The position numbers were made by a program, and so were the translations under genes. Shown here one piece after another: positions 8,042 to 18,081 of a DNA stretch of 64,000 nt; positions within the stretch are counted from its first letter, which is position 1; every line of letters begins with the position of its first letter. The DNA comes from Bacteroidota bacterium (GTDB lineage: Bacteria; Bacteroidota; Bacteroidia; AKYH767-A; 2013-40CM-41-45). The stretch lies in assembly GCA_016720655.1 (NCBI GenBank), contig JADKKE010000004.1, forward strand, positions 186,001-250,000, in the 5' to 3' direction. The notes beneath the pieces are model-generated. The model searched no databases, was not told where the DNA came from, and saw only the letters and a program-made list of their open reading frames with translations.

Positions 8042-9244
8042 ATGTTAATCAACATAGTACTGGATACACTTTTACAGCCGTCTTTCGATAAATGGACCTC
8101 CATCTTCCTGGTTGCGGCTCTTCAGGGAGTATTCCTGTCATTGATATTGTACAGGCATCAAAAAGGAAACCGTACAGCGAACAGGATGCTTTCGTTGATC
8201 ATTGCATTGTATTCCATCACCCTGATTTCTTATGTGGCGTATTGGACGGGTTATAGCAAGGTGTATGAATGGATGAATGGCTGGACAGATGCATTCCCTT
8301 TCTTGTTCGGTCCGCTCACTTATTTATATGTTCGTGTATTGGAAGAAGGTGTTTTGCCTTCTGGATTAAAAAAACATTTTATCCTTTTCTGGCTTTCTGT
8401 TGCTTTCCTCACTCCCGTATTGATTAAAAATACTTTTGGAACTCCTGCCTGGATTGCTCCTTTGTTTCGGAATGAAGTAGCCTGGACATGGATGTTTCGC
8501 GTGTTGGTTATCATTCAGAATGTCAGTTTGTGTTATTACGGTGCATTGTTACTCAGAAAACTTTCCACTGCATCAAAGTCGGATGCAAAACAGAATGGAG
8601 AAACTGTCAAAAGAAAGTGGCTCACAAAAGTTGCATGGTTTTACAATGGATTCGCCTGGGCTTATCTTGCTTATTGGGTTCTTGTTTGGACCAATCTCAT
8701 AAAAGTGGAATACGATTATTCGATTTCTTTCGCGATGACTGCTTTCATCTATATGACCGGATATCTGGGATTCCGGCAACCGGAAATATTCAATGGCACT
8801 GATCATCTAAAAAAAGAAATAGAAGCGAAATACACTCGCTCAACTTTGAAACCGGAACAAATGATTCTGCTGAAGGACAGATTGATTCAATTGATGGAAG
8901 AAAAGAAACCTTTCCTCGACAGTGAATTGAAAATCCAACAGCTAAGTGAACTGATGGGTATCTCAACGCATCAGCTGTCTCAATTGATCAATGAACAATT
9001 GGGGCTGAGTTATCCTGAATTTATCCACAAGTACAGAATCCGGGAAGCGGAGCGATTGTTATCGGATCCTAATTTTGCGGAAACAAAAATTCTAAGTATT
9101 GCTTTCGATGTTGGCTATAGTAACAAAGCAACCTTCAATAGTGCTTTCAAAAAGTTAACGGGAATGTCTCCGGTGGAATTCAAAAGAAATAAATCAAGAC
9201 AGGTTTTACGTGTGGTGAGAACAGGAACAGACCTCTTTTTGTAA
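8042..9244 (+). CDS. Membrane-anchored AraC-family transcriptional regulator
   Basis: About 400 residues from the ATG at 8042; a GTG at 8012 is possible. The first ~260 residues carry about seven hydrophobic helices (FLVAALQGVFLSLILY, MLSLIIALYSITLISYVAYW, FPFLFGPLTYLYV and so on). The last ~110 are an AraC DNA-binding domain with two helix-turn-helix units (LSELMGISTHQLSQLINEQ; ILSIAFDVGYSNKATFNSAFKKLTG). This membrane-sensor type is common in Bacteroidota and is thought to sense a signal in the envelope. The next gene encodes an exported beta-helix protein and is a candidate target. A terminator follows immediately. Confidence 0.88.
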   Translation: MLINIVLDTLLQPSFDKWTSIFLVAALQGVFLSLILYRHQKGNRTANRMLSLIIALYSITLISYVAYWTGYSKVYEWMNGWTDAFPFLFGPLTYLYVRVLEEGVLPSGLKKHFILFWLSVAFLTPVLIKNTFGTPAWIAPLFRNEVAWTWMFRVLVIIQNVSLCYYGALLLRKLSTASKSDAKQNGETVKRKWLTKVAWFYNGFAWAYLAYWVLVWTNLIKVEYDYSISFAMTAFIYMTGYLGFRQPEIFNGTDHLKKEIEAKYTRSTLKPEQMILLKDRLIQLMEEKKPFLDSELKIQQLSELMGISTHQLSQLINEQLGLSYPEFIHKYRIREAERLLSDPNFAETKILSIAFDVGYSNKATFNSAFKKLTGMSPVEFKRNKSRQVLRVVRTGTDLFL

Positions 9245-9280
9245 AAAAGTGGTCTATCCTTATAAGATAGTACCTTTTTA
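9243..9280 (+). terminator. Terminator after the AraC regulator
   Basis: AAAAAGTGGTCTATC pairs with GATAGTACCTTTTT around a CTTATAA loop with one bulge. It starts at the stop codon and ends in T's. Confidence 0.7.
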
Positions 9281-9342
9281 TTGCATTTCAGGACTCTCTT
9301 TGCATGATCAGTGGAGATTTTTGGTCTCTAAATTTCTGAATC

Positions 9343-10773
9343 ATGAAAGCAAAATCCTTCCTCCCGGGTATCATCGCCTTGCTACTGTGCAGTTCAATCC
9401 AGGCAAGCCTGATTCATGTTCCCACTGATTATCCCCAAATTCAACAAGCAATTCTTGCTTCTGTCAACAGCGATACGGTGGTCGTTGCTCCCGGAACATA
9501 TTACGAAAACATCAATTTCAGAGGAAAGCGGATTGTATTGACCAGTCGTTTTTACGAAGGACTGGATACCACTTTTATTTCTTCTACAATCATCAATGGA
9601 AGTCAGCCGGCATATGCAGATACTGCTTCCTGTGTCATTTTTAATTCAGGTGAAGATTCAACTACAGTATTGCAGGGTTTTACTCTCACCGGTGGAAGTG
9701 GAACTGTATGGGCGGATGTACACGGTGCGGGAACATACCGTGAAGGTGGTGGTATTTTGGTGGAGTTTTCTTCGCCTTTGATTCAATACAATGTCATTCA
9801 CGACAATATTGTAATGAACACTTCAGGAGTACTTTCTACAGGGGGTGGAGGTATTCGTTGCGGTGACGGAAATCCAACTTTGCGCAATAATGTAATTTGT
9901 CACAACCAGGGAAAATACGGTTGTGGGGTTGTTTTCAATTATTGCAATGGAACAGTTGTGAATAATCTTATTTCCTACAATTCCGGTGGCCAATCATACG
10001 GTGGTGGTGGTTTGTGGGCTACCGGTGTGGATACGAATACTGTTGTTCGCATAGAGAACAACACGATTTCGAATAACAGTGTTACCGGCACTGGATCTTT
10101 TGCCGGAAGAGGAGGAGCTCTTTTGGTATTTTCTGTGAAACTCGATTTGTTCAACAATATCCTTTGGGGAAATACTCAGTCATCGGGTTCATGCATAGCA
10201 GTTTTTACGCCCGGAGTGGTGCGTGCACAACACAGCGATATAGAAGGTGGTTTCCCGGGAATTTCGAATTTAAACGTTGATCCTTTTTTCGCCAATAGTT
10301 CACATTTCCTATTGTCGATAGGCTCACCTTGTATTGATGCCGGGATTCCGGGCTCAATCTATTTTGATCCTGAATCTGAAGCACTCGGAACGGCTGCTTT
10401 TCCATCGCTGGGAACATTGCAAAATGACATGGGAGTGTACGGTGGACAGGGTTCCTTCCTGATGCCTGTCTGTACAGGCTTTTCAACCGGAATTCTTTCT
10501 CCTTCTGATTATGCTAATTTCTCTATCGATGCATTTCCGAACCCGACAAATTCTGATCATGTGAAGATCCGGGTAAGTAAAAATCCGGGAGCGAGTGGAT
10601 TGCTCACACTGTCTGATTTTTCAGGAAGAGAAGTTTTTCGTCGTACGTATTCAGGTGATTCATTGGTGAACGGTGAAGACCTTGACCTGACTGGTTTCCA
10701 GAATGGAGTATATACTATCCGTTATACAGGAAATAATCTATACAGAGATTTAAAATTTATGATTCTTCGATAA
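9343..10773 (+). CDS. Secreted parallel beta-helix protein with T9SS sorting domain
   Basis: 476 residues with a signal peptide (FLPGIIALLLCSSIQASL). The motif IHVPTDYPQIQQAILASVNSD followed by DTVVVAPGTYYENI is the standard start of right-handed beta-helix proteins. Successive turns follow (NPTLRNNVICHN, GTVVNNLISYNSGG, VRIENNTISNNS, LDLFNNILWGN), then the typical SPCIDAGIP end. The last ~75 residues are a T9SS type A domain (NPTNSDHVKIRV...NGVYTIRYTGN). It is probably surface-exposed; the fold suits polysaccharide binding or lyase activity, but no catalytic residues can be named. Confidence 0.88.
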   Translation: MKAKSFLPGIIALLLCSSIQASLIHVPTDYPQIQQAILASVNSDTVVVAPGTYYENINFRGKRIVLTSRFYEGLDTTFISSTIINGSQPAYADTASCVIFNSGEDSTTVLQGFTLTGGSGTVWADVHGAGTYREGGGILVEFSSPLIQYNVIHDNIVMNTSGVLSTGGGGIRCGDGNPTLRNNVICHNQGKYGCGVVFNYCNGTVVNNLISYNSGGQSYGGGGLWATGVDTNTVVRIENNTISNNSVTGTGSFAGRGGALLVFSVKLDLFNNILWGNTQSSGSCIAVFTPGVVRAQHSDIEGGFPGISNLNVDPFFANSSHFLLSIGSPCIDAGIPGSIYFDPESEALGTAAFPSLGTLQNDMGVYGGQGSFLMPVCTGFSTGILSPSDYANFSIDAFPNPTNSDHVKIRVSKNPGASGLLTLSDFSGREVFRRTYSGDSLVNGEDLDLTGFQNGVYTIRYTGNNLYRDLKFMILR

Positions 10774-10791
10774 TCAACAAATCATGAAGCC

Positions 10792-11658
10792 ATGAAATTT
10801 ACATTTCTCTTCCTCATATTATCTTATATGCTGCAGGCAGAAGCACCCGAATCGAAAAAACACATGATGGACTTCTGGATCGGAGATTGGAATGCATCCT
10901 GGCAGGATTCGATACAAGGGTCAAATCATATTGCGAAAGTACTGGGTGATCATGTTGTCGAAGAAAATTTCAAGTTGAATGATGGAAGTTTTATTGGGAA
11001 AAGCTGGAGCCTGCTTGATTCAGTTTCCGGAGAATGGAAGCAGACATGGGTCGATAATACCAGCTCCTATCTTGTATTTAAAGGACGAAAGGAAGCGGAC
11101 ACAGTAATTTTTGAAGAGATCGAAAGTGTGACAAAAAACGGACAGAAACATTACAGACGCATGATATTCTATTCAATTAAAAATGAAAGCTTTGAGTGGG
11201 ATTGGCAAAGTTCAACTGATCGCATTTCATGGAAAACAAACTGGCATATTTTTTACACAGAGAAAAATGAACAAATAATCATAAAAACTAAATCAATTCC
11301 ACGGATTATGAAACCGAGCATCGACATGACGTACTTTGGTAAAATGGAAACCACAGTTGAACGTGGTTTAAAACAATTGTATTTTATTCTTTGGACAATG
11401 GGCGAGAATTTCCCTGCGCATAAAAGTTTTACCAATGCTGATTTGCAACGCCATGAAAATTACATCCGGCAAGCATACAAGGATGGTCGCTTGCTGATGG
11501 CTGCTCTGTTTGAAAACGGAAGCGGATTCATTACTCTTGTTGAAGCGGAAACGGAATACGAAATTCACAAATTTGTTCGGAGCAATCCTGAAGTGGCAGA
11601 AAAAATTATTCAGGCGAGAATAAAATCCTGTAAACCGGTATTCTGGAAAAGTTTTTAA
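10792..11658 (+). CDS. Secreted DUF1579-like protein fused to a YciI-like domain
   Basis: 288 residues. A short signal peptide (MKFTFLFLILSYMLQAEA) precedes a domain beginning HMMDFWIGDWNASW...EWKQTWVDN, like the DUF1579 lipocalin-type family. From about residue 190 (QLYFILWTMGENFPAHKSF...LQRHENYIRQAYKDGRLLMAALF) the sequence matches YciI-type ferredoxin-like domains, normally free-standing. The pairing is unusual. The gene starts 19 bases after the beta-helix gene and is probably cotranscribed. Function unknown. Confidence 0.65.
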   Translation: MKFTFLFLILSYMLQAEAPESKKHMMDFWIGDWNASWQDSIQGSNHIAKVLGDHVVEENFKLNDGSFIGKSWSLLDSVSGEWKQTWVDNTSSYLVFKGRKEADTVIFEEIESVTKNGQKHYRRMIFYSIKNESFEWDWQSSTDRISWKTNWHIFYTEKNEQIIIKTKSIPRIMKPSIDMTYFGKMETTVERGLKQLYFILWTMGENFPAHKSFTNADLQRHENYIRQAYKDGRLLMAALFENGSGFITLVEAETEYEIHKFVRSNPEVAEKIIQARIKSCKPVFWKSF

Positions 11659-11698
11659 ATTCAACTCCAATCCGGGACTAGCCATTTGCAATGAGTGA

Positions 11699-12319
11699 CT
11701 AGTCCTCTTTTCTTATTTTTAAGAAGTGATACCCGCCTTTTTCTGCACCCCAAACCTGTTCGTCTTTATCATTGTAGCCACGATCCCAAGAGATTAATTC
11801 ATTCTCAGTAATAGTAACTTCTGAGGTCGCATATGCTGCTCCTTTCCGGTCGCTCGGACACATTTTACCCTGAGTTTCACCAACAAAGGTGAACTCATCT
11901 TTTTTCGATAAAATAACGGAACAGCCTTCTTTTTCAGTAAGACTGTCGGTGATTAATTTTTCAATTTCTTCCGGCTTGTGTGTAAATCGCAATGGATCTT
12001 TAAGTGTTAAACTACACTTTCGAAAACTTCCTTTCCTTTCTTTCAAATGATATACACGCTGACGATACGGTTTGTCAATGTAGTCGGCAACTGCCTGTTC
12101 AACATAAAACCAATAGCCGTCTTTTTTGTCCTTCCAGATTGGAATAATTTGGAGGCGGATGTCGAAATAATTCGCTGTATCTTTGAGATGTTGGTTCTGG
12201 CTACTGTATGAACCTTCCATCCATTGAGCCAGTGATTTCAGCTCTGTCGATTGAGCATGAACTGTATTCGAAGATGACAGGAATAAAATTAAACAAAGTG
12301 AGATTACGAAATGTTGCAT
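11699..12319 (-). CDS. CpcT/CpeT-family protein, secreted
   Basis: 206 residues with a signal peptide ending at VHAQ. The family signature is well kept: LAQWMEGSYSSQ near the start, GCSVILSKKDEFTFVGETQ, KMCPSDRKGAAYATSEV and SWDRGYNDKDEQVWGAEKGGYHF. In cyanobacteria this fold attaches bilins to phycobiliproteins. Here there is no phycobiliprotein, and the protein appears exported, so the ligand must differ. It converges on the upstream gene and has no obvious partner. Confidence 0.85.
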   Translation of the reverse strand: MQHFVISLCLILFLSSSNTVHAQSTELKSLAQWMEGSYSSQNQHLKDTANYFDIRLQIIPIWKDKKDGYWFYVEQAVADYIDKPYRQRVYHLKERKGSFRKCSLTLKDPLRFTHKPEEIEKLITDSLTEKEGCSVILSKKDEFTFVGETQGKMCPSDRKGAAYATSEVTITENELISWDRGYNDKDEQVWGAEKGGYHFLKIRKED

Positions 12320-12398
12320 TGGTGAAATTTTGTTTGCGAAAATAAAGAATAATTTCTAAAATAATACGGATGTTCATCAGGTCAAATTTTATTAAAGT

Positions 12399-13920
12399 AT
12401 GTGTCTACTAAATTCGAAGAATGAAATACGATGGTATTTTGTAAGCCTCTTCGTGATGCTTTGTTTTTCCGGAGACATATCCTCCCAATCCGTTCGCTGG
12501 TCGCAGCCGATGATTGATAATAATAAATTCCAGTACTTGAAAATTATTGGTTCAGATGGAGATGGTTTTTTGTTTTAAGGAGCAATATCTCTTTAAATTC
12601 TGTGCGCGATCGATCCGGATTTAAAACAGGAAGTATTTAATGCAGTATTTCGGAAATGATCTCAACCTGCGTTGGGAAGAAGAATTGCTTTCTCCTCTTG
12701 AAGGGGGAAAAATAACAGATATACAAGTGATGGGTGACAAAGCAATGGTCTTGTTTTATACCCGTGATAAAACAACCAAACAATTTAATTTTTATTCCCA
12801 GTTTCTGAATACCTCCGGTAAATGGCTCGGCCAACCAGTTTTGCTCGATGCGTTTAGTACAGAAGAGTTTGATGAAGAAAATAAGCCGGGTATTCTGCTT
12901 TGTCACGATCAGTCGAAGTTTGCATTGTCGTACCGAAAATTTCAGAAGGATAGGGAAATCCAATCTTTCATGGTAGTTGTTGCGGATCAAAACCTGAGTG
13001 TATTGTATAAGAAGGAAATCATTGTCCCCATGACGATTCGGCATTTTGTACCGGTTGCTTCCGTACTTTCTGATTCGGGAAATTTCTTTGTTCTAGGAAT
13101 CAAGTATACAACCGATAAAAAAGTAAAGGCTCCGGGAGAAAGTTATTATCAATTGATCGGATACAACAAGAACGAAGACAGAACAATAGATAAAGAAGTG
13201 AAAATTCAGGATAAATTTTTAACCGATGTAGCCATTTCAAGCGATAACTATAATCACAAGATCGTGGTTGCCGGTTTTTATTCAGACAAGACAACTTATT
13301 CTACTGCAGGAATTTTTACGTGTTATTTTACTGAGGACAGTTTGAGCGATCAACAGGTCTTGAGTAGTCCGTTTGCAGCGAGTTTTTTGCAAAAATTTGT
13401 TGGGGATAAAAAAGAGAACAAGAATAAAGAGTTGGTAAATTATTCTATTGACCGCCTTGTTTTACGTCGTGATGGAGGAGTCGCTGTGATTGCAGAATCG
13501 TATTACGAAACATCAAGAACATATTGGGATTATTACACACAAACAGTGACGAGTCACTATTATTATCATTTTGGTAATATCATGATCTTGTCCGTCAATC
13601 CGGATGGGAAAATTTTATGGAGTAATGTGTTTAGTAAAGATCAGAACTCGACCGATGATGCCGGATATTATTCTTCCTATGCGTCTGCAATATCCGGCGG
13701 TAAGATTATTGCCTTGTACAATAAATATGCTGATGAAGAATCTTCTGTCCTGTATTCTACAGTGGATGGTCTGGGGAATCAGAAAACAGATGTCTTGTTC
13801 AATGAAGTAGAAAAGGTGAGTGTAATCGCCCGTTCTGCCCGGCAAATTGATGAGGAGACCTTAATTGTTCCTGCGTTTAAGGAAAATAAATTTTATATGG
13901 TCAGCATCACGAATCAATAA
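12399..13920 (+). CDS. Secreted protein of unknown function, two apparent frameshifts
   Basis: The long open part (from 12640) encodes 426 residues without a signal. Upstream, an ATG at 12399 opens a frame with a signal sequence (WYFVSLFVMLCFSGDISSQ) and then VRWSQPMIDNNKFQYLKIIG. It reaches the main frame only if one base is added to the T6 run at 12566-12571 and another near 12627-12630. The bridge then reads FVLRSNISLNSVRDRSGFK, which looks coding. The main body has repeated beta strands (KAMVLFYTRDKTTKQFNFY; HKIVVAGFYSDKTTYSTAGIF), suggesting a propeller-like fold. I do not recognise a named family. The two deletions within 65 bp are probably sequencing errors. Confidence 0.6.
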
Positions 13921-13923
13921 ATA

Positions 13924-13949
13924 AAAAAAGCGCCCGATTGGACGCTTTC
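13924..13949. terminator. Short hairpin between convergent genes
   Basis: AAGCG and CGCTT flank CC-GATT-GG with one C/A mismatch. A-run on one side and TTTC on the other make it a weak bidirectional terminator. Confidence 0.5.
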
Positions 13950-13956
13950 AAAATTG

Positions 13957-14922
13957 TCAGGATTGTTTTTTCAGATATAATTTCTGTCCAGTCTGCAATT
14001 GCTGCCCTTCTGTGAGATTGTTGTATTTGTAAATGTATTTGGTTTTTATTCCCATCAGCTGAGCAATATAATAAACGGTATCGCCGTCCTTCACAACATA
14101 ACTTGTGCGATCAGCTTCTCTTTTCTTAGGTTTTAGGAAAACAATTTGTCCGTCCTGAAGAGGCAGGTCTTCCGCAACTTCATTGTATTTCGGCAATTGC
14201 CAGTAACCCAGTTCAAATTCTTGTGCAAGGCTTTTGAAAGTATCACCGCGACGAGCAACAATATAATCAACCCCGTTCACTTGTTTTACTCTTCTTGAAG
14301 TATAGGGATCAACAGCATCGACACTAGGAACAAAAATTTTCTTCGGTTCAGGATTTACTCTTTCTTCCGGAATAACGATGGCGTTGCTGGTACTTGCATA
14401 TTCTGTCGATGATTGCTCACGATCCAGGAGGTAGAGCTGATTATCTTCTATGATTTTGATGAGTCGGTCAGCATAGCTTGGATCCGTTGCATATCCTGCT
14501 TTTTTAAGACCCTTTGCCCAGCCTTTGTAATCCGTATTGTCAAGTTGGAACAAGGAAGAATAACGCGGACGGGTTTTCAAAAAATTCGAATGATCGTCAT
14601 AGGATTCAAGAACCGAATTGTATTTTCGGAAACATTCATTTCTTTTATCGTCATCCTGAATATAAGATGGTCCTGTCCATTCAGCACACTTGATTCCGAA
14701 GTGATTGTTAGCTTCTACTGCAAGTGGACTGTTGCCGTCGTTCGATTCGAGCAATGCCTGCGCCATTGTGATGCAAGCCGGAACTCCTGTTTTTATCATG
14801 TCACGGACCGCATCGTTTTTGTACAATGCAATGTATTCGCTTCTTGACATCCGGCGGTTATCACCGGCAGTGGAAGTGAAGCTATAAAACAGGCAAAGCA
14901 ATAGCAGTGACGTTTGTTTCAT
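13957..14922 (-). CDS. Glucosaminidase (GH73-type) with two LysM domains
   Basis: 321 residues from the ATG at 14922; upstream in-frame ATGs exist. A signal peptide (SLLLLCLFYSFTSTA) is followed by the GH73 domain: ITMAQALLESNDGNSPLAVEANNHFGIKC holds the likely catalytic Glu, and DPSYADRLIKIIEDNQLY closes it. Two LysM repeats follow (~residues 210-255, YIVARRGDTFKSLAQEFELG; and ~275-320, YVVKDGDTVYYIAQLMGI). It would cleave peptidoglycan glycan strands during growth or division in the periplasm. It ends convergent with the preceding gene. Confidence 0.92.
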   Translation of the reverse strand: MKQTSLLLLCLFYSFTSTAGDNRRMSRSEYIALYKNDAVRDMIKTGVPACITMAQALLESNDGNSPLAVEANNHFGIKCAEWTGPSYIQDDDKRNECFRKYNSVLESYDDHSNFLKTRPRYSSLFQLDNTDYKGWAKGLKKAGYATDPSYADRLIKIIEDNQLYLLDREQSSTEYASTSNAIVIPEERVNPEPKKIFVPSVDAVDPYTSRRVKQVNGVDYIVARRGDTFKSLAQEFELGYWQLPKYNEVAEDLPLQDGQIVFLKPKKREADRTSYVVKDGDTVYYIAQLMGIKTKYIYKYNNLTEGQQLQTGQKLYLKKQS

Positions 14923-15127
14923 CGATCTTACAACGGTTTTGTGTTTAAACATATTGAACAAGGATTTGATCCGTAAGATTATTCATGCTTTTATACCTGA
15001 ATTCGCTGAAATGGATACAATAGGAGGTAAAAATGCGATGACAATTTTAACATCCTCAAAAATGTCTGAAATTTTTTTGTGAATATTTTTCAGAAAACGA
15101 AACCATTTCAATTGTCATCGAAAAAAA

Positions 15128-16054
15128 TCAACCTGAAGGTAACCTGCGGGAAAATTCCTGATTGAAATCAAATATTCCACCCGTGTGAATAGCTGTGATA
15201 ACTGAACCTTGTGGAAAATGCCCATCCTGAATAAGTTGTGTTAAACCATAGAACATTTTGCCTGTATAAACAGGTTCTACCGGGATTGTTGTGTGCTTGC
15301 TGAAGTGCTCACAAAAATCAGTGAGCAATTTATTTTTCTTTGCATATCCGCCAAAAGTAAATTGATGATGCAATTCTATCTGTGAAAGTGGTGCCTCCCA
15401 ATGGATGAGCGATTCGTTGAAATATGTTTCAGCATTGAGAACAGGAATCCCAATTGCTGCTTGATGCTTTTTCATTCCCCGTGCAATTCCGGCTAAGGTA
15501 GATCCTGTACCACAAGCGCAGCAAATGAAATTGGTGTCGATGGAAATTGCCAATGGAATTTCTTCACAACCTTTTAATGCGGCTTGATTTGCACCTCCCT
15601 CCGGCAACCAATACACAAATTTTTCTTCAAGCAATTCCGGATGAATCTGTCGGAGTTCTTTCTCTAATTGCCATTGAAATTCAGGGATGTTTCGCTCACG
15701 GTATTTTTCGCGGGAAATAAAATGCAAGGTCATTCCACATTCTTGTGCAAATTGAAGGGCATCGTTCGAAACAGCTTCATCACCCCGCACTATTCCTATT
15801 GAAGGAAACCCATACATTTTACCGGCTGCTGCCGTTGCCACAAGATGGTTTGACCATGCTCCACCAAAAGTGATCACAAGGGTGCTGTGATTTTCTTTTA
15901 TGAGAGGTATGTTGTATTTTAGTTTTCGCCATTTGTTACCATTCAGAAAAGGGTGAATTAAATCGTCACGTAAAACAAACAACTGAACACCGCTGTTGAT
16001 GATGGGAGGATACCGGATTTCCTGGATTATAGCTGTGGGAACTGATTCTGACAC
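15128..16054 (-). CDS. PLP-dependent ACC deaminase / D-cysteine desulfhydrase-family enzyme
   Basis: 308 residues from a GTG start; no nearby ATG is in frame. The fold-type II PLP signature is clear: PFLNGNKWRKLKYN holds the Schiff-base Lys, SNHLVATAAAGKMYGF the substrate loop, CCACGTGSTLAGIARGM the phosphate-binding turn, and VYTGKMFYGLTQLI is a conserved late motif. Family members release ammonia and a keto acid from ACC or D-cysteine; the sequence alone does not decide which. It stands alone, divergent from the DUF5522/hutU pair. Confidence 0.85.
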   Translation of the reverse strand: MSESVPTAIIQEIRYPPIINSGVQLFVLRDDLIHPFLNGNKWRKLKYNIPLIKENHSTLVITFGGAWSNHLVATAAAGKMYGFPSIGIVRGDEAVSNDALQFAQECGMTLHFISREKYRERNIPEFQWQLEKELRQIHPELLEEKFVYWLPEGGANQAALKGCEEIPLAISIDTNFICCACGTGSTLAGIARGMKKHQAAIGIPVLNAETYFNESLIHWEAPLSQIELHHQFTFGGYAKKNKLLTDFCEHFSKHTTIPVEPVYTGKMFYGLTQLIQDGHFPQGSVITAIHTGGIFDFNQEFSRRLPSG

Positions 16055-16179
16055 CTTGTAAAACTACAATTTGTGCTTCCATTTTGAATCGGTAAATTTA
16101 CATTCAAATTCATATTAATATATTGAAAATCAAGTAGTAGAAAGCCAGATTGATTTTTATCCAAATTCGCGAACCGAGA

Positions 16180-16350
16180 ATGACCCATCATGAAAAATTT
16201 GATCCGGAAGATTTTTACTTATCTGCCGAGGGCTATATTATCTTTACAGAGAAATACCATTTGAAGAGAGGGTATTGTTGTGAGAGTGGATGTCGTCATT
16301 GTCCCTGGAAAAACAAAGATCAAAAGAAGAAGAAATCAAAAGAAGAGTAA
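16180..16350 (+). CDS. DUF5522 small Cys-rich protein
   Basis: 56 residues from the ATG at 16180. Key features are FDPEDFYLSAEGYIIFTEKYH, then RGYCCESGCRHCPW with four cysteines that could bind a metal, and a lysine-rich tail. It matches a short family common next to unrelated genes in Bacteroidota. hutU starts six bases after its stop, so the two are probably cotranscribed. Biochemical role unknown. Confidence 0.82.
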   Translation: MTHHEKFDPEDFYLSAEGYIIFTEKYHLKRGYCCESGCRHCPWKNKDQKKKKSKEE

Positions 16351-16355
16351 TCAAT

Positions 16356-18038
16356 ATGCAATCAACCAGCACCAACGAAAAGCTCGATTTATCGAAGACA
16401 AAAACACCAACAGGTACAGACATTTCATGCAAAGGATGGATTCAGGAGGCTGCATTGCGAATGTTGCACAACAATCTCGATCCGGATGTTGCTGAACGTC
16501 CGGAAGATCTCATTGTGTATGGCGGACGGGGAAAAGCTGCCCGAAATGTGGAGTCTTTTCACCTGATTGTAAAAGCACTGCGTGATTTAAATGAAGATGA
16601 AACGCTGTTGGTTCAAAGTGGAAAGCCGGTTGGCATTCTCCCAACGCATAAAGATGCTCCTCGTGTGATCATCAGCAATTCGCAACTTGTTCCTCATTGG
16701 GCAACGTGGGAAGTGTTCGATGAATTGGAGAAAAAGGGCTTGATCATGTATGGCCAGATGACCGCGGGATCCTGGATCTATATTGGATCTCAGGGAATTG
16801 TTCAGGGAACTTATGAAACCTTTAATGCACTTGCCGACAAACATTTTAATGGCAGTCTGAAAGGCAGACTCTGTGTCACAGCCGGCCTTGGAGGCATGGG
16901 TGGAGCACAGCCTCTTGCAATCACTATGGCTGATGGAGTTTGTCTTGCTGCGGAAGTGGAAGAATGGCGTGCACAAAAAAGAGTAGAGACACGTTACCTC
17001 GATTTTATTGAACACGACATCGATAAAGCAATCGACAAAGCCTTAGAATTCAAAAAGAATAGCGAGAATAAATCTATCGGTGTAATCTGTACCGCGGTAA
17101 AATTACTTCGTCGGTTGAAGGAACGCGGAATTATTCCGGATGCTCTCACTGATCAGACTTCTGCTCACGATCCACTCATTGGTTATTTACCGGAAGGACT
17201 TACAATTGCTGAAGCAAATGTATTGAGAGAAAAAAATCAGGAACAGTATCTGGAAATGGCCTATGATTCCATGGCGGAACATGTTCGGCTGATGCTGGAA
17301 ATGCAATCCCTGGGAGCTGTCACTTTTGATTATGGAAACAACTTGCGTGGACGAGCTCTGGAACGCGGTGTTAAGAATGCTTTCGATTTTCCCGGTTTTG
17401 TTCCTGCATACATTCGTCCTTTGTTCTGTGAAGGGAAAGGACCTTTTCGCTGGGCAGCTTTGAGTGGTGACCCACAAGATATTTTCGAAACGGATAAAGT
17501 CATATTGGAATTATTTCCGGAAAACAAATCCCTGCATCGCTGGATTAAAATGGCTCAGGAACGAATTGCTTTTCAAGGTCTACCTGCACGAATTTGCTGG
17601 CTTGGAATGGGTGATCGGGAGAAAGCCGGTCTCGCATTCAATGAACTTGTGAAAAGCGGAAAAGTAAAGGCTCCGATTGTAATTGGTCGCGACCATCTCG
17701 ATACAGGTTCTGTGGCTTCCCCAAACCGGGAAACAGAAGCGATGAAGGATGGCAGTGATGCTATTGCCGACTGGCCTGTATTAAATGCCTTGATTAACAC
17801 AGCTGGTGGAGCAAGCTGGGTGTCGCTTCACCATGGCGGTGGTGTTGGAATGGGATACAGCATCCATTCCGGTATGGTAATCGTCGCTGATGGTACTGAT
17901 GATGCACACCGTCGCCTGAAAAGGGTGTTGAACAATGATCCCGCTATGGGAGTCATCCGTCACGCAGATGCAGGATATGACATAGCCCTGGACACAGCCC
18001 GTAAATTCAAACTTGACCTGAAATCACGACTCAAATAA
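16356..18038 (+). CDS. hutU: Urocanate hydratase
   Basis: 560 residues from the ATG at 16356; upstream in-frame starts would overlap DUF5522. Typical landmarks are GWIQEAALRMLHNNLDPDVAE, VYGGRGKAARN, SQGIVQGTYETF, the NAD-binding glycine run TAGLGGMGGAQP, and the C-terminal GGASWVSLHHGGGVGMGYS. The enzyme hydrates urocanate to imidazolonepropionate in histidine breakdown, with tightly bound NAD+. No other hut gene is in the window, so the pathway genes are scattered or lie elsewhere. Confidence 0.96.
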   Translation: MQSTSTNEKLDLSKTKTPTGTDISCKGWIQEAALRMLHNNLDPDVAERPEDLIVYGGRGKAARNVESFHLIVKALRDLNEDETLLVQSGKPVGILPTHKDAPRVIISNSQLVPHWATWEVFDELEKKGLIMYGQMTAGSWIYIGSQGIVQGTYETFNALADKHFNGSLKGRLCVTAGLGGMGGAQPLAITMADGVCLAAEVEEWRAQKRVETRYLDFIEHDIDKAIDKALEFKKNSENKSIGVICTAVKLLRRLKERGIIPDALTDQTSAHDPLIGYLPEGLTIAEANVLREKNQEQYLEMAYDSMAEHVRLMLEMQSLGAVTFDYGNNLRGRALERGVKNAFDFPGFVPAYIRPLFCEGKGPFRWAALSGDPQDIFETDKVILELFPENKSLHRWIKMAQERIAFQGLPARICWLGMGDREKAGLAFNELVKSGKVKAPIVIGRDHLDTGSVASPNRETEAMKDGSDAIADWPVLNALINTAGGASWVSLHHGGGVGMGYSIHSGMVIVADGTDDAHRRLKRVLNNDPAMGVIRHADAGYDIALDTARKFKLDLKSRLK

Positions 18039-18081
18039 TTTTTGGTCCGGTTCTTGACTTAGTAGTGAAGATCCCATTCTC

